A stretch of 64,000 bases of DNA, taken from NCBI RefSeq assembly GCF_003605735.1, contig NZ_QXTJ01000002.1:28238-92237 (forward strand), in the 5' to 3' direction. A model generated the notes under the pieces. It had not been told where the DNA came from and made no database searches. It saw only the letters and a list, made by a program, of their open reading frames with translations. This DNA comes from Pseudomonas sp. LS-2. GTDB taxonomy: Bacteria; Pseudomonadota; Gammaproteobacteria; Pseudomonadales; Pseudomonadaceae. A program made the translations under genes and the position numbers. How positions within the stretch are numbered: position 1 is the first letter of the stretch; every line of letters begins with the position of its first letter. This document shows positions 8,413 to 17,127 of this stretch, piece after piece.

Positions 8413-10608
8413 ATGGTTCGCAAGACGACGATGGAATTCAGGATGAACGCCGTGGCACTGGTCGTGGCCACGGTTGCGTGGCACGGCTTCGCCTGGGCCG
8501 ACGAGGCGCCGGCCAAGCCGGTCAAAGGCTCGGTGCAGCTGCAGAATTCGGTGGTGACGGGGCAAGCGCCGGAAGCCGTGCAGGACGTCGGTTATCAGGC
8601 GAGAAACAGCACGGCGGGGACCAAGACCAGTACTCCATTATCGGAAACGCCACGCTCCGTTTCGGTCGTCACCCGACAGCGCATGCAGGATCAGGCCTCG
8701 CAAACCCTCGCCGATATCCTGGGTTACGTGCCCGGTATCTTCGCGCCGCCGTTCGCGGTCGGCGACGGCATCGCCGGGGACCTGTTCTCCATTCGCGGTT
8801 ACAACGCCACCGACTATGGCTACGGCCTGCTCAAGGATGGCCTGCGCCTGCAAGGCAACCGTTACGACACCACCACCGAACCCTATGGGCTGGAACGCAC
8901 TGAAGTGTTCCGCGGCCCGAGCTCGATCCTGTACGGTGAAAATGCGCCGGGCGGCCTGGTCAATCTGGTCAGCAAGCGCCCGACCGAGACGGCCCAGGGT
9001 GAGGCCCGTCTGACCTACGGCAGCAACAACCGTCGGCAACTGGCGCTCGATGTTTCCGGTCCGCTGAGCGACGACAACAGCGTTCTGGGTCGTGTGGTCA
9101 TGCTGGGTCGTAATGCCGATACGCAAGTCGATTCGGTGCCGGACGACCGCCTCTACATCGCGCCGTCGATGACCTTCAACTTCGACGAAGACACCGCGCT
9201 GACCCTGCTGTCGACCTATCAGCGCGACCGCACCAAACTGCTGCTGGGCTATCCGGCAGCGGGTACATTGCTCAACAACGTCAATGGCAAGATCGGCAAG
9301 GACCAGTTCAACGGCAACCCCAACTGGGACGACTTCGAGCGTGAAACCTGGACCCTGGGGTACGAGTTCAGCCATCAGCTCAACGAGACCTGGCAGTTCC
9401 GCCAGAACTCGCGCTACATGGAGTCGCGCCTGAACCGCCATGAAACCTGGCCGAACAACCTGAACCAGGGCGGCTTTGGCTCGACCCTGAGCAGCACCGC
9501 CTACGACCGCGACAACAAGTCGGTGACCTATTCGGTGGATAACCAGTTCGAAGGCCACTTCGAAACCGGTGCGCTGGAAAACACGGTGTTGCTGGGCGCC
9601 AGCTACGACCGCACCTCCTTCAACCAGGACTGGAACGCGGGCCTGGGCGGTACTTACAACGTGTTCAACCCGGTGTTCTCGCCGGTGCAGCCGACCACCC
9701 CGTTGTACGTGCAGAACTCTCAGCTCGATCAGCACATGTACGGCGCTTACGGGCAGTTGCAAAGCAAGTACGACAACTGGATCTTCCTGCTCGGCGGGCG
9801 CCAGGACTGGGTCCACAGCGAGTATCGCAACCGGGCCAGGGGCACGACAGCGGCCACGGATCTGGATGGTTGGGATCACCGTTTCAGCTGGCAGACCGGC
9901 CTGATGTATCAGTTCGAAAACGGTCTCTCGCCTTATGTCAGCTACTCGACGGCGTTCACCCCGGTGCAGCAGTCCTCGCAGCCGGGCGGCGGTCTGTTCG
10001 ACCCGATCCTCAGCGAGCAGTACGAAGTGGGCTTGAAGTACGAGCCTAAAGGCTGGAACACGACGTTCAGCGCGGCGGTATTCGACCTGACCAAGAAAGA
10101 CGACGTGGTGCCGGACACCAGCGGTTTCAGTCGGCAGGTGGGCAAGAGCGAGTCCAAGGGCGTGGAGCTTGAGGTCAACAGCGACGTGACTGAGAACCTG
10201 AGTCTGACGGCGTCTTACACTTACACCGATGCGCGGGTGACCAAAGACACGCCGGGTTCGTTGTTCAAGGATCATCAGTTGACGGGTATTCCGCGTAACC
10301 AGGCGTCGGCGTGGGCGACGTATCGTTTCCTCGAGGGGCCGTTGAGCGGTTTCCGTGTGGGCGGTGGGGTGCGTTACTTCGATAACACGTTCGCGTACAC
10401 GGCGCCGACGCTGTACGGGAAGTTGAAGACGGGTGACGTGACGCTGGTGGATGCGTTGGTGGGGTATGACATCGATAAGCATTGGTCGGTGGATGTGAAC
10501 GCGAAGAATCTGTTCGATAAGGAGTATGTGAGCGGGTGCAATAACGCGGGTCGCTGTTATTGGGGTGAGGAGCGGACGGTGCTGGGGACGGTTGCGTTTC
10601 GCTGGTGA
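8413..10608 (+). CDS. TonB-dependent siderophore receptor, no signalling domain
   Basis: A 731-residue outer-membrane receptor. Signal peptide with cleavage near WA/DEAPAKP; plug domain from TSTPLSETPRSVSVVTRQRMQDQ to VFRGPSSILYGENAPGGLVNLVSKRP; then a 22-strand barrel ending in the terminal aromatic ...GTVAFRW. It resembles FhuA/FegA-type hydroxamate receptors, including the CxxxxxCYWGEERTVLGT end. The short span between signal peptide and plug lacks the STN domain expected of FpvA, so it is not the FpvR partner. ATG 8413 was chosen over TTG 8350 and ATG 8368 because GGAGGGG precedes it and the signal peptide then begins correctly. Confidence 0.92.
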   Translation: MVRKTTMEFRMNAVALVVATVAWHGFAWADEAPAKPVKGSVQLQNSVVTGQAPEAVQDVGYQARNSTAGTKTSTPLSETPRSVSVVTRQRMQDQASQTLADILGYVPGIFAPPFAVGDGIAGDLFSIRGYNATDYGYGLLKDGLRLQGNRYDTTTEPYGLERTEVFRGPSSILYGENAPGGLVNLVSKRPTETAQGEARLTYGSNNRRQLALDVSGPLSDDNSVLGRVVMLGRNADTQVDSVPDDRLYIAPSMTFNFDEDTALTLLSTYQRDRTKLLLGYPAAGTLLNNVNGKIGKDQFNGNPNWDDFERETWTLGYEFSHQLNETWQFRQNSRYMESRLNRHETWPNNLNQGGFGSTLSSTAYDRDNKSVTYSVDNQFEGHFETGALENTVLLGASYDRTSFNQDWNAGLGGTYNVFNPVFSPVQPTTPLYVQNSQLDQHMYGAYGQLQSKYDNWIFLLGGRQDWVHSEYRNRARGTTAATDLDGWDHRFSWQTGLMYQFENGLSPYVSYSTAFTPVQQSSQPGGGLFDPILSEQYEVGLKYEPKGWNTTFSAAVFDLTKKDDVVPDTSGFSRQVGKSESKGVELEVNSDVTENLSLTASYTYTDARVTKDTPGSLFKDHQLTGIPRNQASAWATYRFLEGPLSGFRVGGGVRYFDNTFAYTAPTLYGKLKTGDVTLVDALVGYDIDKHWSVDVNAKNLFDKEYVSGCNNAGRCYWGEERTVLGTVAFRW

Positions 10609-10613
10609 TGGTT

Positions 10614-10679
10614 GGGGTCTGGGGGTCTGGGGGTCTGGGGCTCTGGGGCTCTAAGGCTCTAGGGCTGTAGGGCTCTGGC
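10614..10679. repeat. 8-bp tandem repeat just after the TonB receptor stop
   Basis: About eight consecutive octamers of the form GGGKCTCT/GGGGTCTG: the TCT core (TGT in one unit) starts at 10618, 10626, 10634, 10642, 10650, 10658, 10666 and 10674. The run begins 6 nt after the stop codon. The later units are more diverged (TAAGG, TAGGG). Confidence 0.85.
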
Positions 10680-11100
10680 TAACGCCAGGGCTGTTTCGCC
10701 TTCGGCGAGTTACTTGAAAAGACACCAAGTAACCAAGTGTCCTGGCTCCCGGTTGGGCGCTTCCTTCGTCAGCGTTCCCTCACTCCGGCGACGCTCCGTG
10801 GGCCCGCCGCCATCCGCCATCCATGGCGGGGGGCGGCTCTCGCGGCATCCATGCCGCTCGGCCCACGGAGCGCCGCCTGCGTTCGGCCTGCACCCAAGTC
10901 GCGTTTTGTGTCGTCTGGACCATTGCGTATCAAGATCAAGATCAAGATCAACGGCAACGGCGAACACCGTATCTGTAGCAGTACGGCCGGGCGGCGTTCC
11001 GTTTGTCGGCGGCAGCGGTCTTATGTACGTCACTGCCGGCGTGCCGGGTTGTTTAGGGGGGAAGTTTCGCGTTTGATACCGGGTTCAAACCCTCTGAGAA
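10680..11100. other. Gene-free, highly structured intergenic region
   Basis: No credible gene is present. It holds the hairpin-rich text common between Pseudomonas operons: a TTCGCCTTCGGCGAG palindrome at ~10694, a perfect 12-bp inverted repeat (CGCTCCGTGGGC 10792-10803 with its complement 10861-10872) enclosing smaller palindromes such as ATCCATGGCGG, and a hexamer run (ATCAAG)n followed by (GGCAAC)n at 10928-10960. Any transcript would fold strongly. Confidence 0.6.
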
Positions 11101-11217
11101 ACACCGCTTTCAAATCGACGCTGAGAATTTGACGTCAATTTGCCATCAGAAACATTTCAAGTTGTACGATCTCCGGCCGATAGTGGAAGACCACACGACC
11201 AGGAGGTGATTTGTCTC

Positions 11218-12900
11218 ATGAAGCTTACCGTCAAGAGCAAGCTGCTCTGTCTTGCCATCATTCCCGCGTTGCTGTTCGCCCTGATTCTCAGTGGCGTGGC
11301 TTCGTGGATGTTGCAGCGCAGCGCCGATCAGGAAATGAAGGAAACCCGCGAGCAACTGGTGGAGCGCAATCGCCAGGTGTTGAAGAATTACGTGGACGTG
11401 GCGCTGACGACGATCAAGCCGCTGCATGACGCATCCGCGGCCGGTGACATGGCTGCGCGGGACAAGGCGCTGGAACTGCTCAAGCCGATGAAATACGGCG
11501 AGGACGGTTATTTCTTCGGTTACGACACCAAGGGCGTGCGGGTCTTCCGCGGCGACAGCGCCGCCGGTGTCGGCAAAAGTTTCTGGGACACTCGGGACCC
11601 CGACGGCTCCTACCATTACCAGACCTTCGTGGAAGTGGCGAAGAACGGCAAACACTACATCGACTACGCCGCACCCAAGCCGGGCGATGAAGCGGTGCAA
11701 GTGCCCAAGCTCGGTTACACCGTGTACCTGGACAAATGGGACATGGTACTGGGCAGCGCGATCAACATGGACGACATCGACGCCGCCATGGCGCTGGAAC
11801 AGCAGACCGTCACCAGCCGCACCCGCAGTATTCTCGCCAGCGTCTTCGTCGTGACGCTGATCCTCTTGCTGGTGACCGCCGCTGCCGGTATCTGGACGGC
11901 CAACGGCATCGTCCGTCCGTTGCGCGTGCTCAAGTCCAACCTGGATGACATCGCGGCCGGTGACGGTGACCTGACCCATCGGCTGGTGGTCACCAGTCGC
12001 GATGAGCTGGGTGATCTGGCGATCTCGTTCAACCTGTTCGTCGACAAGATCCACGCCATGGTCCGACAGATTGCGCAGATGACCACCGACCTCGCCGGGC
12101 TGGTGGATCAGGCCACGCAGCAGACCCTGCGCTCCGAGCAGGCCATGCAGCGTCAGCGTGAAGAAACCGATCAGGTCGCCACGGCCATTCACGAAATGTC
12201 CGCCGCCGCGCAGGAAGTCGCCCTCAGTGCGCAACGCGCCGCTGAAGCGGCCTCGGAAACCGATCAACAAGGTCAGGCCGCGCGCAAGGTGGTGGGCAAT
12301 AGCATCACCGGCATGAGCTCGCTGGTGGACGACATTCGTCTGAGCGGCACCAGCCTCGACAGCCTGCAACAGGACGTGCGCTCCATCGTTTCGGTGCTGG
12401 ACGTGATTCGCTCGATTGCCGAGCAGACCAACCTGCTGGCGCTCAATGCTGCCATCGAAGCCGCTCGCGCTGGTGAAGCCGGACGTGGTTTTGCTGTCGT
12501 TGCCGACGAAGTCCGCGCCTTGGCCAGTCGTACGCAGCAGAGCACCCAGGAAATCCAGGGCATGATCACGCGCCTTGAAACAGGCACCCATGCCTCGGTC
12601 GAAGCCATGCGTCGTTCCACTGAAGCGGGCGAGGGCGCCAATCAGCGGACCAACGAAGTGGGCGTCTCGCTGGATTCCATTTCCGGCCTGATCGGCACCA
12701 TCAACGCGATGAACGCGCAGATCGCCAGTGCGGCGGAAGAACAGACTTCGGTCGCCGAAGAGATCAACCGCAGCGTGCACCAGATCGCTGGCGCCGTGGA
12801 GAACCTTGCCGAAGAAACTGAGCAGAGCGCCCGCACCATGCGCGACGTGTCTAGCCTGGGCAGCAACCTCAGCGCGCTGGTGGGTCAATTCAAGATTTGA
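11218..12900 (+). CDS. Methyl-accepting chemotaxis protein with single Cache domain
   Basis: A 560-residue chemoreceptor. TM1 at residues ~11-31, a periplasmic sCache_2-type sensor at ~35-195 ([21 protein letters not shown] and [39 protein letters not shown]), TM2 at ~200-222, HAMP, then the cytoplasmic signalling domain with the conserved hairpin [20 protein letters not shown] near residues 401-420. The ligand is unknown; sCache_2 receptors often bind small carboxylates. AGGAGGTGAT at 11201-11210 fixes ATG 11218. A gluconate oxidation operon follows, so a sugar acid or its oxidation product is a possible ligand, but that is conjecture. No C-terminal CheR pentapeptide is seen. Confidence 0.93.
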   Translation: MKLTVKSKLLCLAIIPALLFALILSGVASWMLQRSADQEMKETREQLVERNRQVLKNYVDVALTTIKPLHDASAAGDMAARDKALELLKPMKYGEDGYFFGYDTKGVRVFRGDSAAGVGKSFWDTRDPDGSYHYQTFVEVAKNGKHYIDYAAPKPGDEAVQVPKLGYTVYLDKWDMVLGSAINMDDIDAAMALEQQTVTSRTRSILASVFVVTLILLLVTAAAGIWTANGIVRPLRVLKSNLDDIAAGDGDLTHRLVVTSRDELGDLAISFNLFVDKIHAMVRQIAQMTTDLAGLVDQATQQTLRSEQAMQRQREETDQVATAIHEMSAAAQEVALSAQRAAEAASETDQQGQAARKVVGNSITGMSSLVDDIRLSGTSLDSLQQDVRSIVSVLDVIRSIAEQTNLLALNAAIEAARAGEAGRGFAVVADEVRALASRTQQSTQEIQGMITRLETGTHASVEAMRRSTEAGEGANQRTNEVGVSLDSISGLIGTINAMNAQIASAAEEQTSVAEEINRSVHQIAGAVENLAEETEQSARTMRDVSSLGSNLSALVGQFKI

Positions 12901-12916
12901 TGAATCGTTTAACCCG

Positions 12917-12940
12917 GCCGTCCTGGTGGTACAGGACGGC
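12917..12940. terminator. Hairpin downstream of the chemoreceptor gene
   Basis: GCCGTCCTG (12917-12925) pairs perfectly with CAGGACGGC (12932-12940) around a 6-nt loop, 16 nt after the stop. There is no T-run, so it may be a weak terminator or an mRNA 3' stabiliser. Confidence 0.5.
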
Positions 12941-13103
12941 AATAGCTGGTTAAGTAACGCCCGAATGCTTAGCAAGGTAATGATTAGCTGGCAATCGAAT
13001 CCTCGGTGCGCGACGTTCAATGCTCGAAGCGCCGGGTGATCCATAAGAAGAAAACACAAGAAAAACGAAGCACACCCGTGTTCAGTCTCAGGAGAAGTGA
13101 ACG

Positions 13104-13853
13104 ATGTTCGATGACGACACCTCCCCGGCGCGTCGCGATTTTCTACGCAAGTCGCTGACGCTCATCCCCGTGGTAACCCTGGCCAGTGCCGGCCTTCCTT
13201 CCAGTTCATTCGCGCAGACCCCGGCCAGCGACGCCAGGCAAAGTGGCTCCGCTGTGCCCGCCGTATCCGCTGGTGACTACAAACCGACCTTCTTCACCCC
13301 CGAAGAATGGGCGTTCGTGATCGCCGCCTGTGATCGTTTGATCCCTTCCGACCATGTCGGGCCCGGCGCCGTCGAGCTGGGCGTTCCCGAGTTTCTGGAT
13401 CGTCACATGCAGACGCCCTACGCCAACGGGGGCATCTGGTACATGCAGGGGCCGTTTCTCGAAGCCGCGCCTGAATTCGGTTATCAGGGCCGCTTGAACC
13501 TGCGCGAAACCCTGCGCATCGGCATCAAGGCCATGGACGCCAGCTGCAAGAAGACCTTTTCCGGCAAGGCCTTCGCCGAGCTGTCGCACCCCCAGCAGGA
13601 AGAACTGCTCAAGGCGGCCGAGGGCGGCAAGCTGGCACTGGAGGACATCTCATCGAAGCTGTTCTTCACCAATCTGCTGAACGAGGTGCGCAACGGCTAT
13701 TTCGCCGACCCGTCCCACGGCGGCAACAAGAACATGGGCGCGTGGAAAATGATCGGCTATCCCGGCATGCGCGCTGATTACATGGATTGGGTCACGGTGC
13801 GCGACAAACCGTACCCGTTGCCACCGGTCGATCTGGCCGGACGGAGGGGTTGA
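13104..13853 (+). CDS. Gluconate 2-dehydrogenase small (gamma) subunit
   Basis: A 249-residue protein of the gluconate 2-dehydrogenase subunit 3 family. A twin-arginine export signal (SPARRDFLRKSLTLIPVVTLASAGLP, residues ~7-32) sends the folded complex to the periplasm, where the enzyme oxidises D-gluconate to 2-ketogluconate. The mature part contains the family core FFTPEEWAFVIAACDRLIPSD. GGAGAA lies 9 nt upstream of the ATG. The stop is 2 nt before the flavoprotein start, so translation is probably coupled. Confidence 0.93.
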   Translation: MFDDDTSPARRDFLRKSLTLIPVVTLASAGLPSSSFAQTPASDARQSGSAVPAVSAGDYKPTFFTPEEWAFVIAACDRLIPSDHVGPGAVELGVPEFLDRHMQTPYANGGIWYMQGPFLEAAPEFGYQGRLNLRETLRIGIKAMDASCKKTFSGKAFAELSHPQQEELLKAAEGGKLALEDISSKLFFTNLLNEVRNGYFADPSHGGNKNMGAWKMIGYPGMRADYMDWVTVRDKPYPLPPVDLAGRRG

Positions 13854-13855
13854 GC

Positions 13856-15631
13856 ATGGCGAACGCAAAACCGAAAGTGGATGCCGTGATCGTCGGCATG
13901 GGCTGGACCGGCGCGATTCTGGCCAAGGAACTGACCGATGCCGGTCTGCATGTGGTGGTGCTGGAGCGCGGCGCCGATCGCGACACCCAGCCCGACTTCG
14001 CCTACCCGAAAGTGGTCGATGAACTGGAAGGTTCGGTGCACCGTCGCTACCTGCAAAGCCTGTCGCAAGAGACGGTCACGGTACGGCATAACCTGACGTC
14101 GACCGCCGTGCCCTATCGCCAGATGGGTTCGTTCAAACCGGGCACGGGAGTCGGCGGTGCGGGCAGTCACTGGTCCGGCTGTCATTTCCGTGCATTGCCG
14201 GAAGACTTCAAGTTACGCAGCAATGTCGAGCAGCGTTACGGCGCGAAATTCATTCCCTCGGACATGAGCATTCAGGATTTCCCGGTCAGCTACGAGGACC
14301 TGGAACCGCATTTCGATCACTTCGAATACGTCTGTGGCACCTCCGGCAAGGCCGGTGTGATCAGCGGCGTGAAGCAGGTCGGCGGCAACCCGTTCGAAGG
14401 CTCGCGCTCGCGGGAATTCCCGTTGGGGCCGAACCCCAATTACCTCGGCGCCGAGATGTTCTACAAAGGGGCGCGGGAAATGGGTTGGGACCCGTATCCG
14501 ATTCCGGCGTCCAACGCGTCGGCACCGTACGTCAACCCGTACGGCTGCCAGATGGGCCCGTGCAACGCGTGCGGTTTCTGCAGTGACTACGGTTGCCTGA
14601 ACTACTCCAAGGCCAGCCCCAACATCAGCATTCTGCCGGTGTTGCGTCAGCGCAAGAACTTCGAGCTGCGCACCCACGCGCAAGTGCTCAAGGTCAACCT
14701 GGACAGCGACGGCAAGAAGGCCACTGGCGTGACGTACCTCGACGCTCAGGGCCGCGAAGTCGAGCAGCAGGCCGACCTCGTATTGCTGTGTGCGTTCTCG
14801 CTGTACAACGTGCACCTGATGCTGTTGTCCGGCATCGGCAAACCCTACGATCCGCAAACCGGTGAAGGCACGATCGGACGCAACTACTCGTACCAGAACC
14901 TCAACCGTGTGGTGCTGTTTTTCGACAAGGACGTGCAGGCCAATCAGTTCATCGGCATCGGCGGCGCCGGCACCACGATGGACAACCTCAACGGCAACCA
15001 GCTGGACAACGCCAAGGCCGGTTTCGTCGGCGGCGGCATCATCTGGGCGCGGCAGCCGGGCGCCGGTCCCGTGCGCGGAATCAACGTGCCGCCGGGCACG
15101 CCGAACTGGGGCACAGCCTGGAAACAGGCGGCCAGCGATGCGTTCCGTCACTCGTTCTATTTCGAAGTGCAGGGCGCCTGCATGTCGTACAAGCAGCATT
15201 ACCTGAGCCTCGATCCGACTTACAAGGACGGTTTCGGTCGGCCGCTGCTGCGCATGAACTTCGACTGGCACGACAACGAAGTGAAGGCCTCGCAGTTCCT
15301 GGTGGGCAAGGCGGTAGAGATGTCGAAGATCCTCAACCCGACGGCCCTGGCCGGTGACGCCAAGAAGCCGGGCGAGCACTACAACATCACCAAGTACCAG
15401 AGCACTCACACCTGCGGCGGCGCGATCATGGGCAGCGATCCGAAGACCTCGGCGCTGAACCGTTATCTGCAATCGTGGGACGTGCACAATGTGTTCGCCA
15501 TCGGTGCCAACGCCTTCCCGCAGAACAACGGCTACAACCCGACCGGGATGGTGGGTGCGCTGGCGTACTGGTCCGCCAAGGCCATTCGCGAGCAGTACCT
15601 GAAAAATCCCGGCCCGCTGGTTCAGGCATAA
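13856..15631 (+). CDS. Gluconate 2-dehydrogenase flavoprotein (GMC oxidoreductase) subunit
   Basis: The catalytic FAD subunit, 591 residues. The N-terminal Rossmann motif VIVGMGWTGAILAKELTDAGLHVVVLERG (residues ~11-39) binds FAD; TGVGGAGSHWSG (near residue 98) and the C-terminal GMC block THTCGGAIMGSDPKTSALNRYLQSWDVHNVFAIGANAFPQNNGYNPTGMVGALAYWSA carry the substrate-site His and Asn. A Cys-rich stretch (CQMGPCNACGFCSDYGC) is typical of this subfamily. Electrons pass to the cytochrome subunit encoded 12 nt downstream. It has no signal of its own and is exported with the Tat-tagged small subunit. Confidence 0.94.
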   Translation: MANAKPKVDAVIVGMGWTGAILAKELTDAGLHVVVLERGADRDTQPDFAYPKVVDELEGSVHRRYLQSLSQETVTVRHNLTSTAVPYRQMGSFKPGTGVGGAGSHWSGCHFRALPEDFKLRSNVEQRYGAKFIPSDMSIQDFPVSYEDLEPHFDHFEYVCGTSGKAGVISGVKQVGGNPFEGSRSREFPLGPNPNYLGAEMFYKGAREMGWDPYPIPASNASAPYVNPYGCQMGPCNACGFCSDYGCLNYSKASPNISILPVLRQRKNFELRTHAQVLKVNLDSDGKKATGVTYLDAQGREVEQQADLVLLCAFSLYNVHLMLLSGIGKPYDPQTGEGTIGRNYSYQNLNRVVLFFDKDVQANQFIGIGGAGTTMDNLNGNQLDNAKAGFVGGGIIWARQPGAGPVRGINVPPGTPNWGTAWKQAASDAFRHSFYFEVQGACMSYKQHYLSLDPTYKDGFGRPLLRMNFDWHDNEVKASQFLVGKAVEMSKILNPTALAGDAKKPGEHYNITKYQSTHTCGGAIMGSDPKTSALNRYLQSWDVHNVFAIGANAFPQNNGYNPTGMVGALAYWSAKAIREQYLKNPGPLVQA

Positions 15632-15643
15632 GGAGAGACGACC

Positions 15644-17005
15644 ATGAAAAAGTTTCTCTTGAGCCTGATTTCCCTGGCGGTGGTGGTACTCGTCGCGCTG
15701 CTGATCTTCGCCTTCTGGCCGACCACGACGCCTACGCTCGCGGCTGCCAAGGACGCGGATCAGGCGGCGTTGATCGAGAAGGGTCGCTACCTGGCCGATG
15801 CCGGCGACTGCACGGCGTGTCATACCGCAAAGGGTGGCAAACCCTTCGCCGGTGGCCTGCCGATCGCATCGCCTATCGGCACGCTGTACAGCAGCAACAT
15901 CACGCCCGACAAGGCTTCCGGCATTGGTAATTACTCGCTGGAAGACTTCGATCGCGCCGTGCGCCACGGCATCGCGGCCAACGGCACCAGTCTGTACCCG
16001 GCCATGCCATACCCGGCTTATGCGCGCACCAGCGATGACGACATGCGCGCGCTGTACGCGTACTTCATGCAGGGTGTGGCGCCGGTCTCTGCCCAGAACC
16101 GTGCCAATGACGTGCCGTGGCCGTTGTCGATGCGCTGGCCGCTGGCGATCTGGCGCAAGGTGTTCGCACCCGCGCCGCAAGCCGTGGCTTTCGATGCGAG
16201 TCGCTACAAGGACCCGCAGATCGCACGCGGCGCCTATCTGGTGCAGGGACTGGGGCACTGCGGCAGCTGTCACACGCCGCGGGCGCTGACCTTGCAAGAG
16301 AAGGCGCTGGATGAATCCGGTGAGGCGTTCCTGTCGGGCGGTCCGGTGATTGACGGCTGGCTGGCCGTGAATCTGCGTGGCAACCCGGCCGATGGCCTGG
16401 GCAACTGGAGCGACGACGACATCGTCGCCACGCTTCGCAGCGCGCGCAGTGCCACTCATGCCGTTCTGGGCGGTGCGATGGGTGATGTGGTGGTTCACAG
16501 CACCCAGCACCTCAACGACGCTGACCTGCATGCCGTCGCTGCTTACCTGAAAAGCCTGCCGCCGACCAAGGACCAGGTCGCCAGCTTCAAGGCCGATCCG
16601 GCAACCGCCAAGGCGCTGGCGGCGGGGCAGGAAGGCAGTCGCGGCGCCGAGCTGTACGTCGACAACTGCGCAGCCTGCCACCGCACCAACGGTCAGGGCT
16701 ACGAGCGGGTGTTCCCGAAGATTGCGGGCAACTCGTCGGTGCTGTCCCAGGACCCGGTATCGATGATTCGGCTGGTGTTGGCGGGCAGCAAATTGCCGGC
16801 GACCGCGACCGCGCCTTCGGAGCTGGGCATGCCCGGATTCGCCTGGCGACTGTCGGATGAAGAAGTGGCGCAGCTACTGACCTTCATTCGCAGCAGTTGG
16901 GGCAATCAGGCGCCGGCAGTGAACGCCGAGGAAGTGACGAAACTGCGGGCGACCTTGCCCAAGGAGTCGCCAGCGGTGAGTCGTACGGACATTGCCAAGC
17001 CGTAA
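15644..17005 (+). CDS. Gluconate 2-dehydrogenase tri-haem cytochrome c subunit
   Basis: A 453-residue membrane-anchored cytochrome. The N-terminal hydrophobic segment (residues ~1-25) serves as signal/anchor. Three CXXCH haem c sites are visible at residue 56 (CTACH), 206 (CGSCH) and 342 (CAACH), with three cytochrome c domains around them. It accepts electrons from the GMC subunit and passes them to ubiquinone in the periplasmic membrane. GGAGAG stands before the ATG. It ends the three-gene operon; a REP hairpin follows. Confidence 0.95.
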   Translation: MKKFLLSLISLAVVVLVALLIFAFWPTTTPTLAAAKDADQAALIEKGRYLADAGDCTACHTAKGGKPFAGGLPIASPIGTLYSSNITPDKASGIGNYSLEDFDRAVRHGIAANGTSLYPAMPYPAYARTSDDDMRALYAYFMQGVAPVSAQNRANDVPWPLSMRWPLAIWRKVFAPAPQAVAFDASRYKDPQIARGAYLVQGLGHCGSCHTPRALTLQEKALDESGEAFLSGGPVIDGWLAVNLRGNPADGLGNWSDDDIVATLRSARSATHAVLGGAMGDVVVHSTQHLNDADLHAVAAYLKSLPPTKDQVASFKADPATAKALAAGQEGSRGAELYVDNCAACHRTNGQGYERVFPKIAGNSSVLSQDPVSMIRLVLAGSKLPATATAPSELGMPGFAWRLSDEEVAQLLTFIRSSWGNQAPAVNAEEVTKLRATLPKESPAVSRTDIAKP

Positions 17006-17036
17006 GGTGTACGGCCGCTGTCAGACGCTTGATCTG

Positions 17037-17119
17037 TAGGAGCGCGCTTGCCCGCGATAGTGTTGTGTCAGTCAGCACATGCAAACCTGACACAACCAAT
17101 CGCGGGCAAGCGCGCTCCT
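17037..17119. repeat. REP inverted pair (REPIN)
   Basis: TAGGAGCGCGCTTGCCCGCGAT and its near-perfect complement form arms about 40 nt apart. The inner TTGTGTCAG/CTGACACAA extends the hairpin. It lies between the convergent cytochrome and fucP genes. Confidence 0.85.
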
Positions 17120-17127
17120 GCAATTCG

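Noticed and set aside
14213..16681. Long antisense open frame (822 codons) on the minus strand
   Set aside because: It runs opposite the gluconate dehydrogenase flavoprotein and cytochrome genes, whose motifs and haem sites are intact; composition is Arg/His/Val-rich as in GC shadow frames.
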